Positions 1-5,413 of a stretch of DNA of 13,364 bases are shown here, in pieces. The stretch is from an uncultured Bacilli bacterium. GTDB lineage: Bacteria; Bacillota_I; Bacilli_A; RF39; UBA660. Location of the stretch: positions 1-13,364 of the forward strand of contig CAOWNX010000011.1 of assembly GCA_948552115.1 (NCBI GenBank), in the 5' to 3' direction. Made by a program: the position numbers and the translations under genes. Position 1 is the stretch's first letter. Each line of letters begins with the position of its first letter. A model generated the notes under the pieces. The model was not told the DNA's origin and made no database searches. It saw nothing but the letters and a program-made list of their open reading frames with translations.

Positions 1-292
1 CTAAATTTGCACCAGTTTTTCCATATATTTTATCTTCGTGATAATTCATAAGTTTGTTGACACAATCTTCAATTTCACTAGGTAAATTACCTTCGTTCAT
101 TATAAGTTGGTAATAATCTTCAAATACTACATATTGCTTTAAATCGCTGAAACCAAAAGAAGTAACTTCCATAGTTGCCTTGTCACTGGTAGAATCTACT
201 TCTTTTATGCGAACCTTTAACATCGATTTACACTTATGACCTACGATATGTACGTCTTCATCAGGTGCTAAACTTAAAATCTTGTCTTTCAT
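1..292 (-). CDS. Hypothetical protein, 3' end beyond window
   Basis: An open frame of 97 codons runs from an ATG at 292 leftward off the window with no stop. The start is supported by AGAAAGGAG 8 nt upstream on the minus strand. The visible product begins MKDKILSLAPDEDVHIVGHK, is acidic and soluble, and has no signal peptide or membrane segment. I do not recognise the family. It is the only clear minus-strand protein gene in the window and lies on the far side of a broken tRNA-Leu, so it probably belongs to an integrated element such as a prophage or integrative element. That assignment rests on context only. Confidence 0.7.
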   Translation of the reverse strand, partial: MKDKILSLAPDEDVHIVGHKCKSMLKVRIKEVDSTSDKATMEVTSFGFSDLKQYVVFEDYYQLIMNEGNLPSEIEDCVNKLMNYHEDKIYGKTGANL

Positions 293-331
293 CTTTATTG
301 CTCCTTTCTAATAGATACTTTTACCTAAAAA

Positions 332-352
332 GTACCCTTAATTACTAGGTAC
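332..352. repeat. Short inverted repeat upstream of the minus-strand gene
   Basis: GTACC (332-336) and GGTAC (348-352) form a 5-bp inverted repeat about 40 bp upstream of the minus-strand start codon. The position would suit an operator for a repressor, but the arms are short and I found no convincing promoter beside them. It could be chance. Confidence 0.25.
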
Positions 353-403
353 AATATAATTAGATGTAATGCAACGGGGATAACAAAAAATAACAATTTA
401 ACC

Positions 404-451
404 AAAAAAATCTCTCACATTACAGGCGATTTAAACACCTTGTGAGAGATT
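404..451 (-). terminator. Rho-independent terminator, minus strand
   Basis: AATCTCTCAC (409-418) pairs perfectly with GTGAGAGATT (442-451) around a 23-nt loop. On the minus strand the stem is followed by seven U (410-404). There is no U-run on the plus-strand side, so it acts leftward. No protein gene ends just upstream of it, so it may close a short RNA transcript, or mark the end of a gene deleted during integration or decay of the element. Confidence 0.6.
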
Positions 452-470
452 AAGATACATAAGACCACCA

Positions 471-531
471 TCACTCAAGCACCAAATCATTTGTGACAAC
501 GTAATGCCATTTAATTATTTGATTTGAGTGA
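471..531. repeat. Inverted repeat TCACTCAA near the element end
   Basis: TCACTCAA (471-478) is repeated inverted as TTGAGTGA (524-531), and a second overlapping pair, CAAATCA (483-489) and TGATTTG (520-526), lies inside it. No coding frame of note runs through the stretch 452-574. Repeats of this kind next to an attachment site could be integrase arm-binding or excisionase sites. That role is inferred. Confidence 0.3.
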
Positions 532-544
532 TTTAACGTGAAAG

Positions 545-564
545 TTCCCCACTAATTTCCCCAC
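545..564. repeat. Direct repeat TTCCCCAC x2
   Basis: TTCCCCAC occurs at 545-552 and again at 557-564, a 12-bp period and close to one helical turn. It lies about 100 bp from the presumed attachment core. Arm-type integrase sites are often short direct repeats at this kind of distance, but nothing else identifies the function. Confidence 0.3.
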
Positions 565-574
565 CAGAGCATAG

Positions 575-603
575 AAAAAGGAACTATCATATTTGATAAT
601 TCC
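575..603 (-). terminator. Rho-independent terminator downstream of the broken tRNA-Leu
   Basis: On the minus strand GGAATTATCA (603-594) pairs with TGATAGTTCC (589-580), with one G-U wobble, around a 4-nt loop and is followed by five U (579-575). It lies 46 nt past the last tRNA-like base, so the transcript started at the tRNA promoter should end here, as an RNA of roughly 115-120 nt. Confidence 0.6.
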
Positions 604-644
604 CTTATTATATCTAGGTTTATATGTTTTATTTCTAAACTTAT

Positions 645-666
645 GTTGTCGGGTTTTGAGTCCAAC
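645..666. other. Probable attachment-site core in the tRNA anticodon region
   Basis: Read on the minus strand, the junction is GTTG, then the anticodon loop with CAA, then CAAC. These short inverted arms flank a 14-nt centre. Tyrosine recombinases often cross over in a tRNA anticodon loop between inverted core-binding sites, and similarity to tRNA ends in exactly this place. No second att copy or integrase is visible, so this is inferred from the break in the tRNA. Confidence 0.45.
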
Positions 667-692
667 GTGTCTACCAATTCCACCACGCAGGC
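649..692 (-). pseudogene. 5' half of tRNA-Leu(CAA), truncated
   Basis: On the minus strand the sequence starts GCCTGCG (acceptor strand, 692-686), then TG, a D-arm GTG/CAC with loop containing AATTGGTAG, G26, anticodon stem TTGGA, and loop CTCAAAA with anticodon CAA (658-656). The 3' anticodon strand reads CCCGA, giving one A-C mismatch and one G-U pair. After that there is no long variable arm, no T-arm (GGTTCGA-like) and no CGCAGGC to close the acceptor stem anywhere down to position 1. The gene is therefore a 5' fragment with its promoter intact and cannot make a functional tRNA from this strand. The break at the anticodon region fits integrase-mediated insertion or later deletion. Confidence 0.7.
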
Positions 693-700
693 ATAGGTTC

Positions 701-729
701 ATTATACCAGATAATCTTAAATATTGCTA
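701..729 (-). promoter_or_regulatory. tRNA-Leu promoter, extended -10
   Basis: Minus-strand TGGTATAAT gives a perfect -10 (706-701) with the extended TG motif. A weak -35, TAGCAA (729-724), sits 17 bp upstream. The tRNA fragment begins 9 nt after the -10. The promoter looks fully competent although its gene is broken. Confidence 0.65.
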
Positions 730-771
730 GTGAATATTTTTTCTTTTTTTCATATAATGTAGTAGGGTGTT

Positions 772-800
772 TTGACATTTTTTCTCTATCATGATAAAAT
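772..800 (+). promoter_or_regulatory. Sigma-A promoter of the HD-domain gene
   Basis: TTGACA (772-777), a 17-bp spacer, then TAAAAT (795-800) preceded by TG (extended -10). The predicted start near 807 leaves a leader of about 18 nt, just enough for the GAGGTGA ribosome site. Confidence 0.75.
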
Positions 801-824
801 GTGATAGTTCGAGGTGAGTCATTT

Positions 825-1322
825 ATGTCTATAAACCAAAAACAAGAATTTGATGATATCGTGGCAGATATTATCAATCATCCAGTGTTTCAAGAACTGG
901 ATTCTGAAATGCATCATGGAATTAGTCGATATGGACATTCTTATCGTGTTGCAAAATCTACTTATCGAGTTGCTAAAAAGTTGCATATGAATTATATTGA
1001 TATTACAAGAGCTGCGTTACTTCATGATTTCTTTTTTGATCAACAATTGTCATCTTTTAATAAAGCTCAAACTTGGTGTAAACATCCTTTTGTAGCTTTA
1101 GAAAATGCAAAGAAATATTTTTCTATTAATCCAAGACAAGAGAATATAATTGTTTCACACATGTTTCCTTCTTGTAAGGTTTTGCCAAAGTATAAGGAAA
1201 GTTGGTTGGTTACTTGTGTTGATAAAACGGTTTCTTTTTATGAAATGTATCGATATAAAGCAAGTTTGGTTTTCGGTATTTGGACTATGTTTTTATTTAA
1301 TATGATTACTTTACAAAAATAG
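825..1322 (+). CDS. HD-domain protein, probable metal-dependent phosphohydrolase
   Basis: A 165-residue soluble protein. The start is ATG 825, which has GAGGTGA at 811-817 directly upstream. The in-frame GTG at 801 abuts the promoter -10 element and lies upstream of the expected transcript start, so it cannot be used. HD-superfamily residues are visible: H38 (RYGHSYRV), the H67-D68 doublet (ALLHDFFF), H87, H112, and D133 (VTCVDKTVSFYE). In this superfamily these bind one or two metal ions and support phosphomonoester or phosphodiester hydrolysis, often of nucleotides. The substrate cannot be told from sequence. It is a single-domain stand-alone gene with its own promoter and terminator, so its neighbours give no functional hint. 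Confidence 0.8.
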   Translation: MSINQKQEFDDIVADIINHPVFQELDSEMHHGISRYGHSYRVAKSTYRVAKKLHMNYIDITRAALLHDFFFDQQLSSFNKAQTWCKHPFVALENAKKYFSINPRQENIIVSHMFPSCKVLPKYKESWLVTCVDKTVSFYEMYRYKASLVFGIWTMFLFNMITLQK

Positions 1323-1344
1323 CGCTTAATTTTGGCGTTTTTTT
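1321..1344 (+). terminator. Rho-independent terminator of the HD-domain gene
   Basis: AGCGCT (1321-1326) pairs with GGCGTT (1334-1339) using G-U pairs, and T-rich sequence follows to 1344. The stem overlaps the TAG stop codon, a compact arrangement also seen at other terminators in this window. Confidence 0.6.
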
Positions 1345-1345
1345 C

Positions 1346-1374
1346 TTGAGAAAAAAGCATGAAACGTTTATACT
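1346..1374 (+). promoter_or_regulatory. Sigma-A promoter of the zinc-ribbon membrane gene
   Basis: TTGAGA (1346-1351), a 17-bp spacer, then TATACT (1369-1374). It starts immediately after the preceding terminator and leaves a leader of about 45 nt. Confidence 0.7.
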
Positions 1375-1425
1375 AAATATAGATTGTGAATGAGTAGTCG
1401 TTCATATGGAAAGTGAGGAGTTTAT

Positions 1426-2160
1426 ATGGCAAAGTTTTGTTCAAAATGTGGCAAAGAATTAAAAACGAATGAAAAGTGTAATTGTGGAGTGAAAGAAACA
1501 GAAAAGAAAAGTGCAAAGAAGAAGGAAGAAGTGGTGGTTGACTCTACTATATCTACTCAAATTTTTCAAACTTGTGTGGAAGTTATGAAAGGTATATTTA
1601 CAAAACCGATTGATACAATTAAGAAGTATGCTGTAAGTGAAAATTTTACTTTTGGAATGATAATGATTTTAATTAATTCGATTATTACAGGTTTATTTGT
1701 ATTTTTACTTGGAAAAGAACTTATGGAAGTATTGAATGAATATATGGGTATGTTTAGTTATGGAATGAGTGTTAAAGAACTTGAGGTATCTTTTTCCTTA
1801 GTTATTCAAATAGCTGTTTATATGCTTGTTGGTTTTTTAGCTACTGGAGGAATGCTTTATTTACTTGCAGGTCCTGTGTTAAAAACAGAAATTGGATGGA
1901 AGAAGATTTTTGCTTTGATAGGTATTTGTTCTGTACTTACTAGTATCACGACTTTGGTAGTTATTGTATTTATGTATATGTCAATGACTTTGGCAATGAT
2001 TCTTTTAGTGCTTGCAGGTATTCTTTATTTAACTCATTTATATCATGGTTTTATGGAAATATCTTCAATCGATTCGAATCGTCTTGGATATGTATTTGTT
2101 TCTTCGGTTGCAGTTGCTTCTTTCTTTGTACTTTATATTATGCCAAAAATATTTTCTTAA
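1426..2160 (+). CDS. Zinc-ribbon membrane protein, Yip1-like
   Basis: A 244-residue protein starting at ATG 1426, with GAGGAG six bases upstream. The N-terminus is a compact zinc ribbon (C5xxC8 and C18xC20), followed by a Lys/Glu-rich linker to about residue 40. The rest is hydrophobic, with about five predicted membrane segments (near residues 75-95, 125-147, 160-180, 183-203 and 222-240). This resembles the many Firmicutes proteins that pair a short zinc ribbon with a Yip1-type membrane domain. Their biochemical role is not established, so I assign location only: inner membrane with a cytoplasmic zinc ribbon. It is a single-gene transcript. Confidence 0.7.
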   Translation: MAKFCSKCGKELKTNEKCNCGVKETEKKSAKKKEEVVVDSTISTQIFQTCVEVMKGIFTKPIDTIKKYAVSENFTFGMIMILINSIITGLFVFLLGKELMEVLNEYMGMFSYGMSVKELEVSFSLVIQIAVYMLVGFLATGGMLYLLAGPVLKTEIGWKKIFALIGICSVLTSITTLVVIVFMYMSMTLAMILLVLAGILYLTHLYHGFMEISSIDSNRLGYVFVSSVAVASFFVLYIMPKIFS

Positions 2161-2184
2161 AGATTACGTTTTGTAATCTTTTTT
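2160..2184 (+). terminator. Rho-independent terminator of the zinc-ribbon gene
   Basis: AAGATTAC (2160-2167) pairs perfectly with GTAATCTT (2173-2180) over a 5-nt loop, followed by a U-run. The stem overlaps the stop codon. Confidence 0.8.
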
Positions 2185-2200
2185 CTTTTTATGATATAAT
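2171..2200 (+). promoter_or_regulatory. tRNA-Arg promoter
   Basis: TTGTAA (2171-2176), an 18-bp spacer, then a perfect TATAAT (2195-2200) preceded by TG (extended -10). The -35 lies in the 3' arm of the preceding terminator. The tRNA begins 12 nt after the -10. Confidence 0.65.
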
Positions 2201-2211
2201 GTGTTTGGGTT

Positions 2212-2288
2212 GTCCTTGTAACTCAGTAGGATAGAGTATCCGCCTCCTAAGCGGAAAGTCGGCAGTTCGATTCTGCCCAAGGACGCCA
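2212..2288 (+). tRNA. tRNA-Arg (anticodon CCU)
   Basis: The full cloverleaf can be read directly. The acceptor stem is GTCCTTG/CAAGGAC, the D-stem ACTC/GAGT, and the anticodon stem TCCGC/GCGGA with loop CTCCTAA (anticodon CCT in DNA). The variable loop is AAGTC, and the T-stem GGCAG/CTGCC carries loop TTCGATT. The discriminator is G2285 and the CCA end (2286-2288) is encoded. It decodes AGG. No terminator follows closely, so transcription may run on into the following remnant region. Confidence 0.97.
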
Positions 2289-2408
2289 TTTTATTAAGTA
2301 AATTTATGTATAGAAACAAGCATGGTGGAGAGTTGTGAGCGATTTTAGAAGTTATCGCACAGGTAGTGAATCCTTTGTTTTACAATTAAAATGAAGGAGT
2401 ATAAAATA
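2289..2408 (+). other. Noncoding stretch with one small hairpin
   Basis: This stretch holds no coding frame of note. The only local structure I see is GCGAT (2339-2343) with ATCGC (2354-2358) around a 10-nt loop, extended by two more pairs across a bulge. It does not match T-box or riboswitch signatures that I can recognise. It may be the decayed leader or 5' part of the remnant gene that follows. Confidence 0.35.
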
Positions 2409-2617
2409 ATGAATTATGAAGATAAAAAATTGTAGAAATTCTTTCTATGGCGATAGATGCATCGCTTTCACTGAAAGGTATTGGACTTTTATCTATTGCA
2501 ATTGGAAAGTATTTAGTCGTTTTTTTAAATTGTTACGAAAGTAAGGTCTGGAAATTAAAATGTGTTATTGAGTGTACATGTCAAAATTCGTTTGTGATTA
2601 TCCAAAGAAGATTTTGA
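2409..2617 (+). pseudogene. Frameshifted remnant of a small gene
   Basis: A good ribosome site, AAGGAG (2394-2399), lies nine bases before ATG 2409, but the frame stops after eight codons (TAG 2433-2435). One base more in the A6 run at 2424-2429 would join it to an open frame reading IVEILSMAIDASLSLKGIGL and on to a TGA at 2615. A second shift there would carry the frame further (FEYNRDVFID), almost to the terminator at 2694. The reconstructed product would be about 90 residues. The part around LKGIGLLSIAI is faintly like the KGxxYLxxAI stretch of Spo0A C-terminal domains, but too weakly to assign. Chance open frame, decayed gene and slippage at the A-run are all possible. Decay is favoured because two lesions are needed. 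Confidence 0.4.
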
Positions 2618-2693
2618 ATATAATAGAGATGTTTTTATAGATTTTCTACGGAAATTGATGAAATTACGAAAAAGTTTTCTTTGTGGAAATAAT

Positions 2694-2719
2694 AATCACC
2701 TAAAAATGGGTGATTTTTT
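2694..2719 (+). terminator. Rho-independent terminator
   Basis: AATCACC (2694-2700) and GGTGATT (2709-2715) form a perfect 7-bp stem with an 8-nt loop and a following U-run. It closes the tRNA-Arg/remnant-gene stretch. Its presence shows that the in-frame codons from 2655 cannot be the true start of the next gene. Confidence 0.75.
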
Positions 2720-2720
2720 C

Positions 2721-2734
2721 TTACAATTTTGTAA
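2721..2734. promoter_or_regulatory. BceR-type operator candidate upstream of the DUF975/CmpB gene
   Basis: TTACA-ATTT-TGTAA is a perfect inverted repeat with a 4-bp spacer, 16 bp upstream of the -35 of the next gene. The form TNACA-N4-TGTAA is what I recall as the binding pattern of BceR-like response regulators. The same motif is found before the ABC gene near 12.7 kb, and a BceR-like regulator is encoded between them. Both copies follow the T-run of a terminator and share 13 identical bases with it, so part of the identity may be trivial. Confidence 0.5.
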
Positions 2735-2750
2735 CCTTTTTATTATTCGA

Positions 2751-2779
2751 TTGTCATTTTTTGTCAATTTTGTTATGAT
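2751..2779 (+). promoter_or_regulatory. Promoter of the DUF975/CmpB gene
   Basis: TTGTCA (2751-2756), a 17-bp spacer, then TATGAT (2774-2779) with an extended TG at 2771-2772. TTGTCA recurs at 2761-2766 and a similar TTGTTA at 2770-2775. These steps of about 10 bp could also be regulator half-sites. Confidence 0.6.
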
Positions 2780-2810
2780 AAAAGCAAATTTTTTTGTGAG
2801 GAATGAATGT

Positions 2811-4322
2811 ATGAATCGAAAAAGTTTGAAACAAAAAGCAAAAAAGGCTTTTCAGCAAAATTATTGGCGTTGTTTTGCAGTTAGCTTTTTGATAACGTTG
2901 TTAGTTGGTGGAACAATTGTTTTAAAAATACAAGATACAAATCAACTGAATTTGTCTAATATTCCCCTTACAGCTATTGATGGAAAGAGCAATTCCGTTA
3001 TTGTTAATGAATTTTTACAAGGTGTCACAGAGGAAGAAAGTCAACCGTCTACACCTGGTTTTGTTGGAGCGATAGCAGACAATGTTTCCAAGGCTGGTTC
3101 TTTTTTGTTTGGAATTTTGAATGCAATCAATCAATTTTTATTTCATGATCAAATTTTAGCAGGAATTATTATTATTTTTGGAGTAGTTCTAAGTATACTT
3201 TATTGGTTGTTTTTTTCTACTGTATTTGAAGTTTCTAAAGTTCGCTTTTTTTTAGAAAATCGTCTTTATTCTTCGACTACTATTGGGAGAACTTTGCTTC
3301 CTTTTCGAATAAGGAAAAATTTTCATATCGCATTGGTGCAAATTTCTAAATTTTTTCATCAATTATTATGGTTATTTACAATTGTTGGTGGACCGATTAA
3401 AATTTATGCTTATCGAATGGTTCCTTATTTGTTAGCAGAGAATCCAGAATTAAAATCTAGAGAAGTTCTTTCAATTTCTTCACAAATGATGTATGGTCAT
3501 AAATGGGAATTGTTTTTACTTGATTGTTCTTTTTTGGGTTGGGGAATTGTCGGTTTTTTTACTTTGAATATTTTTAATTTATTTTACACGAATCCTTATA
3601 AATCAGCTACGATGGCTGAATTTTATATGAATTTACGTCATTTTTGTATCAAGCAAGGGATGCATTGTTTTCCAGATTCTTATTTAGCAGAAAATCCAAA
3701 TGGGTTGAAAGAATATCCAGAAGAAAAATATTTTTTAAAGGAACATTCTAGCCGAAAATTTCTGAAGCAATTGGATTATAATCGGGCTTATTCTCTTTCT
3801 TCTTATATTTTATTTTTCTTTTCCTTTTCTTTTTTGGGCTGGTTGTGGGAAGTAGGAATTACATTGTTTGGTGAAGGAATCTTTGTGAACCGAGGAGCAC
3901 TTTATGGACCTTGGCTTCCGATTTATGGGAGTGGTGGCGTTTTGATTTTGTTTTTATTAAAAGATATTCGTCATCGTCCAATACTTTTGTTTTTTCTTAC
4001 TGTTTTAATCTGTGGAGTTGTGGAATATGGAACGAGTTTTTATTTAGAAACGTTTAAACATTTAAAATGGTGGGATTATACTGGATTCTTTTTAAATCTT
4101 CATGGAAGAATTTGCTTTGAGGGATTGTTCTTTTTTGGACTTGGTGGTTTGTTTTTTGTTTATGTTTTAGCTCCTATTTTAGATAATTTTTATCGAAAAT
4201 GGAATCCTCATTGGAAATCTATTTTGTGTATTGTTTTGGTTTTATGTATTGGGGTTGATTTTCTTTATTCTTCGAAGCATCCCAATGTGGGTGAGGGAAT
4301 TACGACTGAAATCGTAAGTTGA
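2811..4322 (+). CDS. DUF975 / CmpB-type integral membrane fusion protein
   Basis: A 503-residue membrane protein. ATG 2811 is chosen because it has GTGAGGA eight bases upstream and lies after the promoter. An in-frame start at 2655 would put a terminator and the promoter inside the gene. Residues 1 to about 275 look like DUF975. They begin NRKSLKQKAKKAFQQNYW, and a later stretch reads FLGWGIVGFFTLNIFNLFYT followed by YxxAxxAEFY-like spacing. Residues from about 330 on look like the CmpB 'putative ABC-transporter type IV' family (PF06541), with SFLGWLWEVG, NRGALYGPWLPIYGSGG, VVEYGTSFYLE and WWDYTGFFLNLHGRICFEG. Around ten membrane segments are likely. Neither family has a settled function. The upstream BceR-type box suggests control by the envelope-stress system encoded downstream. 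Confidence 0.75.
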   Translation: MNRKSLKQKAKKAFQQNYWRCFAVSFLITLLVGGTIVLKIQDTNQLNLSNIPLTAIDGKSNSVIVNEFLQGVTEEESQPSTPGFVGAIADNVSKAGSFLFGILNAINQFLFHDQILAGIIIIFGVVLSILYWLFFSTVFEVSKVRFFLENRLYSSTTIGRTLLPFRIRKNFHIALVQISKFFHQLLWLFTIVGGPIKIYAYRMVPYLLAENPELKSREVLSISSQMMYGHKWELFLLDCSFLGWGIVGFFTLNIFNLFYTNPYKSATMAEFYMNLRHFCIKQGMHCFPDSYLAENPNGLKEYPEEKYFLKEHSSRKFLKQLDYNRAYSLSSYILFFFSFSFLGWLWEVGITLFGEGIFVNRGALYGPWLPIYGSGGVLILFLLKDIRHRPILLFFLTVLICGVVEYGTSFYLETFKHLKWWDYTGFFLNLHGRICFEGLFFFGLGGLFFVYVLAPILDNFYRKWNPHWKSILCIVLVLCIGVDFLYSSKHPNVGEGITTEIVS

Positions 4323-4347
4323 CTTTTTTCTTGATTCCTTTTATTAT
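4319..4347 (+). promoter_or_regulatory. Promoter of the dfx-sanA-araC-bceRS cluster
   Basis: TTGACT (4319-4324), overlapping the TGA stop of the previous gene, a 17-bp spacer, then TATTAT (4342-4347). The predicted start near 4354 would leave a leader of only about 11 nt before ATG 4365, so the ribosome site lies at the very 5' end of the RNA. Confidence 0.6.
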
Positions 4348-4364
4348 GAATAGAGGTGAATGAA

Positions 4365-4730
4365 ATGTATTTTTATCAATGTGAACGTTGTAAACATGTA
4401 ATTTTTAGTACAAAGGATGAGGATCTTACTTGTTGTCAAGAAAAAATGACTTTGTTAATTCCAAATGAAAGTGATGGTTCGCACGAGAAACATGTTCCGA
4501 TTTATCATATGAAGGATGATTTTTTCATTATTAGTGTTGGAGATATCATGCATCCCATGACAGAGGAGCATTCTATATTGTGGGTTGTTTTAGAAGTAGA
4601 AGATGGGTATATTTATCATTCGTTTGAAAATTCTCGAGAACCTGTTTTTACATTACAAAATATTTATAATGCAAAAGCAATTTATGCTTATTGTAATTTA
4701 CATGGACTTTGGAAGAAAGATATTTGCTAA
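4365..4730 (+). CDS. dfx: Desulfoferrodoxin (superoxide reductase)
   Basis: A 121-residue protein, about the usual length of two-iron superoxide reductase. The N-terminal desulforedoxin-like iron site has C6, C9, C23 and C24 (YQCERCKH, TCCQEK). The catalytic centre has the EKHVP motif with K42 and H43, H63 and H69 in HPMTEEH, and C110 and H113 in YCNLHGLW, giving the expected four-His/one-Cys iron site. The enzyme reduces superoxide to hydrogen peroxide in the cytoplasm without releasing oxygen, which is typical of anaerobes. ATG 4365 is preferred because AGAGGTG at 4352-4358 is its ribosome site and overlaps the alternative GTG at 4356. Its TAA stop shares a base with the next start, so the two genes are translationally coupled. 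Confidence 0.95.
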   Translation: MYFYQCERCKHVIFSTKDEDLTCCQEKMTLLIPNESDGSHEKHVPIYHMKDDFFIISVGDIMHPMTEEHSILWVVLEVEDGYIYHSFENSREPVFTLQNIYNAKAIYAYCNLHGLWKKDIC

Positions 4731-5398
4731 TGAAATGGTTTCGACGTATCTTTCTTTTTTGTGTTGTTTCTATTTTTCTTGGAATTGTGGGTATTTTAAG
4801 TATTAACTTTTATGTTATAGGACATACAAAAACTCGGATATTAACACAAAATGAGTTAAAAGATAAGGGATTTGATGCTATTTTAGTTTTGGGGTGTCAA
4901 GTTCGAAGTGATAATACTCCTAGTGCAATGTTAGAAGATCGTTTGTTAAAGGGAATTGAACTTTATCATGAAAATATAGCAGATAAGATTATTATGAGTG
5001 GAGATCATGGAACGAAGTATTATAATGAAGTGCAAGTAATGAAAGATTATGCGATAGGTAAGAATATTTCTTCTTCGGCTATTTTTATGGATCATGCTGG
5101 TTTTTCTACTTATGATAGTGTTTATCGTGCGAAAGAAGTATTTGGACTTCATAATGTTGTGATTGTTTCGCAAAGTTATCATTTGTATCGAGCTTTGGAT
5201 ATTGCTGAAAGTATTGGACTTAATGCTTATGGTTATGCGAGTGATCAAGCAGTTTATTCGAAACAAATGATGAGAGAACTTCGAGAAATTTTAGCACGGA
5301 ATAAAGATTTTTTTCTTTCTCGATTTCATGCAAAACCACAGTATTTGGGAGAAAAAATTGATATTTCCGTAAGCGGTGATATTACGAATGATAAATAG
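4730..5398 (+). CDS. SanA/YdcF/ElyC-family membrane-anchored protein (DUF218)
   Basis: A 222-residue protein with one N-terminal membrane anchor (about residues 7-28, following the basic MKWFRR) and an extracytoplasmic DUF218 domain. Family motifs are clear: DAILVLGCQV, PSAMLEDRL, IIMSGDHG, YNEVQVMKDYAI, STYDSVYRAKEVF, and VVIVSQSYHLYRALDIAESI. SanA of enterobacteria and ElyC/YdcF relatives affect envelope barrier function and vancomycin sensitivity, while the enzymatic reaction of this branch is unsettled. ATG 4730 overlaps the stop of dfx by one base. A TTG at 4709 would add seven residues but has no better ribosome site. Grouping with a two-component kinase system supports an envelope-stress role. 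Confidence 0.85.
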   Translation: MKWFRRIFLFCVVSIFLGIVGILSINFYVIGHTKTRILTQNELKDKGFDAILVLGCQVRSDNTPSAMLEDRLLKGIELYHENIADKIIMSGDHGTKYYNEVQVMKDYAIGKNISSSAIFMDHAGFSTYDSVYRAKEVFGLHNVVIVSQSYHLYRALDIAESIGLNAYGYASDQAVYSKQMMRELREILARNKDFFLSRFHAKPQYLGEKIDISVSGDITNDK

Positions 5399-5413
5399 TT
5401 ATATGGTGATATT

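Noticed and set aside
1..692. Group I intron interrupting tRNA-Leu at the anticodon
   Set aside because: The position would fit, but no P7-like core was seen and no tRNA 3' exon follows within the window.
511..702. 63-codon minus-strand open frame starting in the tRNA-Leu fragment
   Set aside because: It reads through tRNA sequence and a terminator with no ribosome site. Its C-terminal VGKLVGN stretch loosely recalls integrase tails, but that is too little to call.
2331..2360. T-box or other riboswitch in the gap after tRNA-Arg
   Set aside because: Only one small hairpin is present, with no T-box sequence or antiterminator next to a gene start.
2655..2810. N-terminal extension of the DUF975/CmpB protein from 2655
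   Set aside because: The extension contains a terminator and the likely promoter. ATG 2811 has a proper ribosome site and begins with a typical DUF975 N-terminus.
4603..4806. 67-codon plus-strand open frame overlapping the dfx and sanA-like genes
   Set aside because: It lies in another frame inside two well-supported genes and has no ribosome site of its own.
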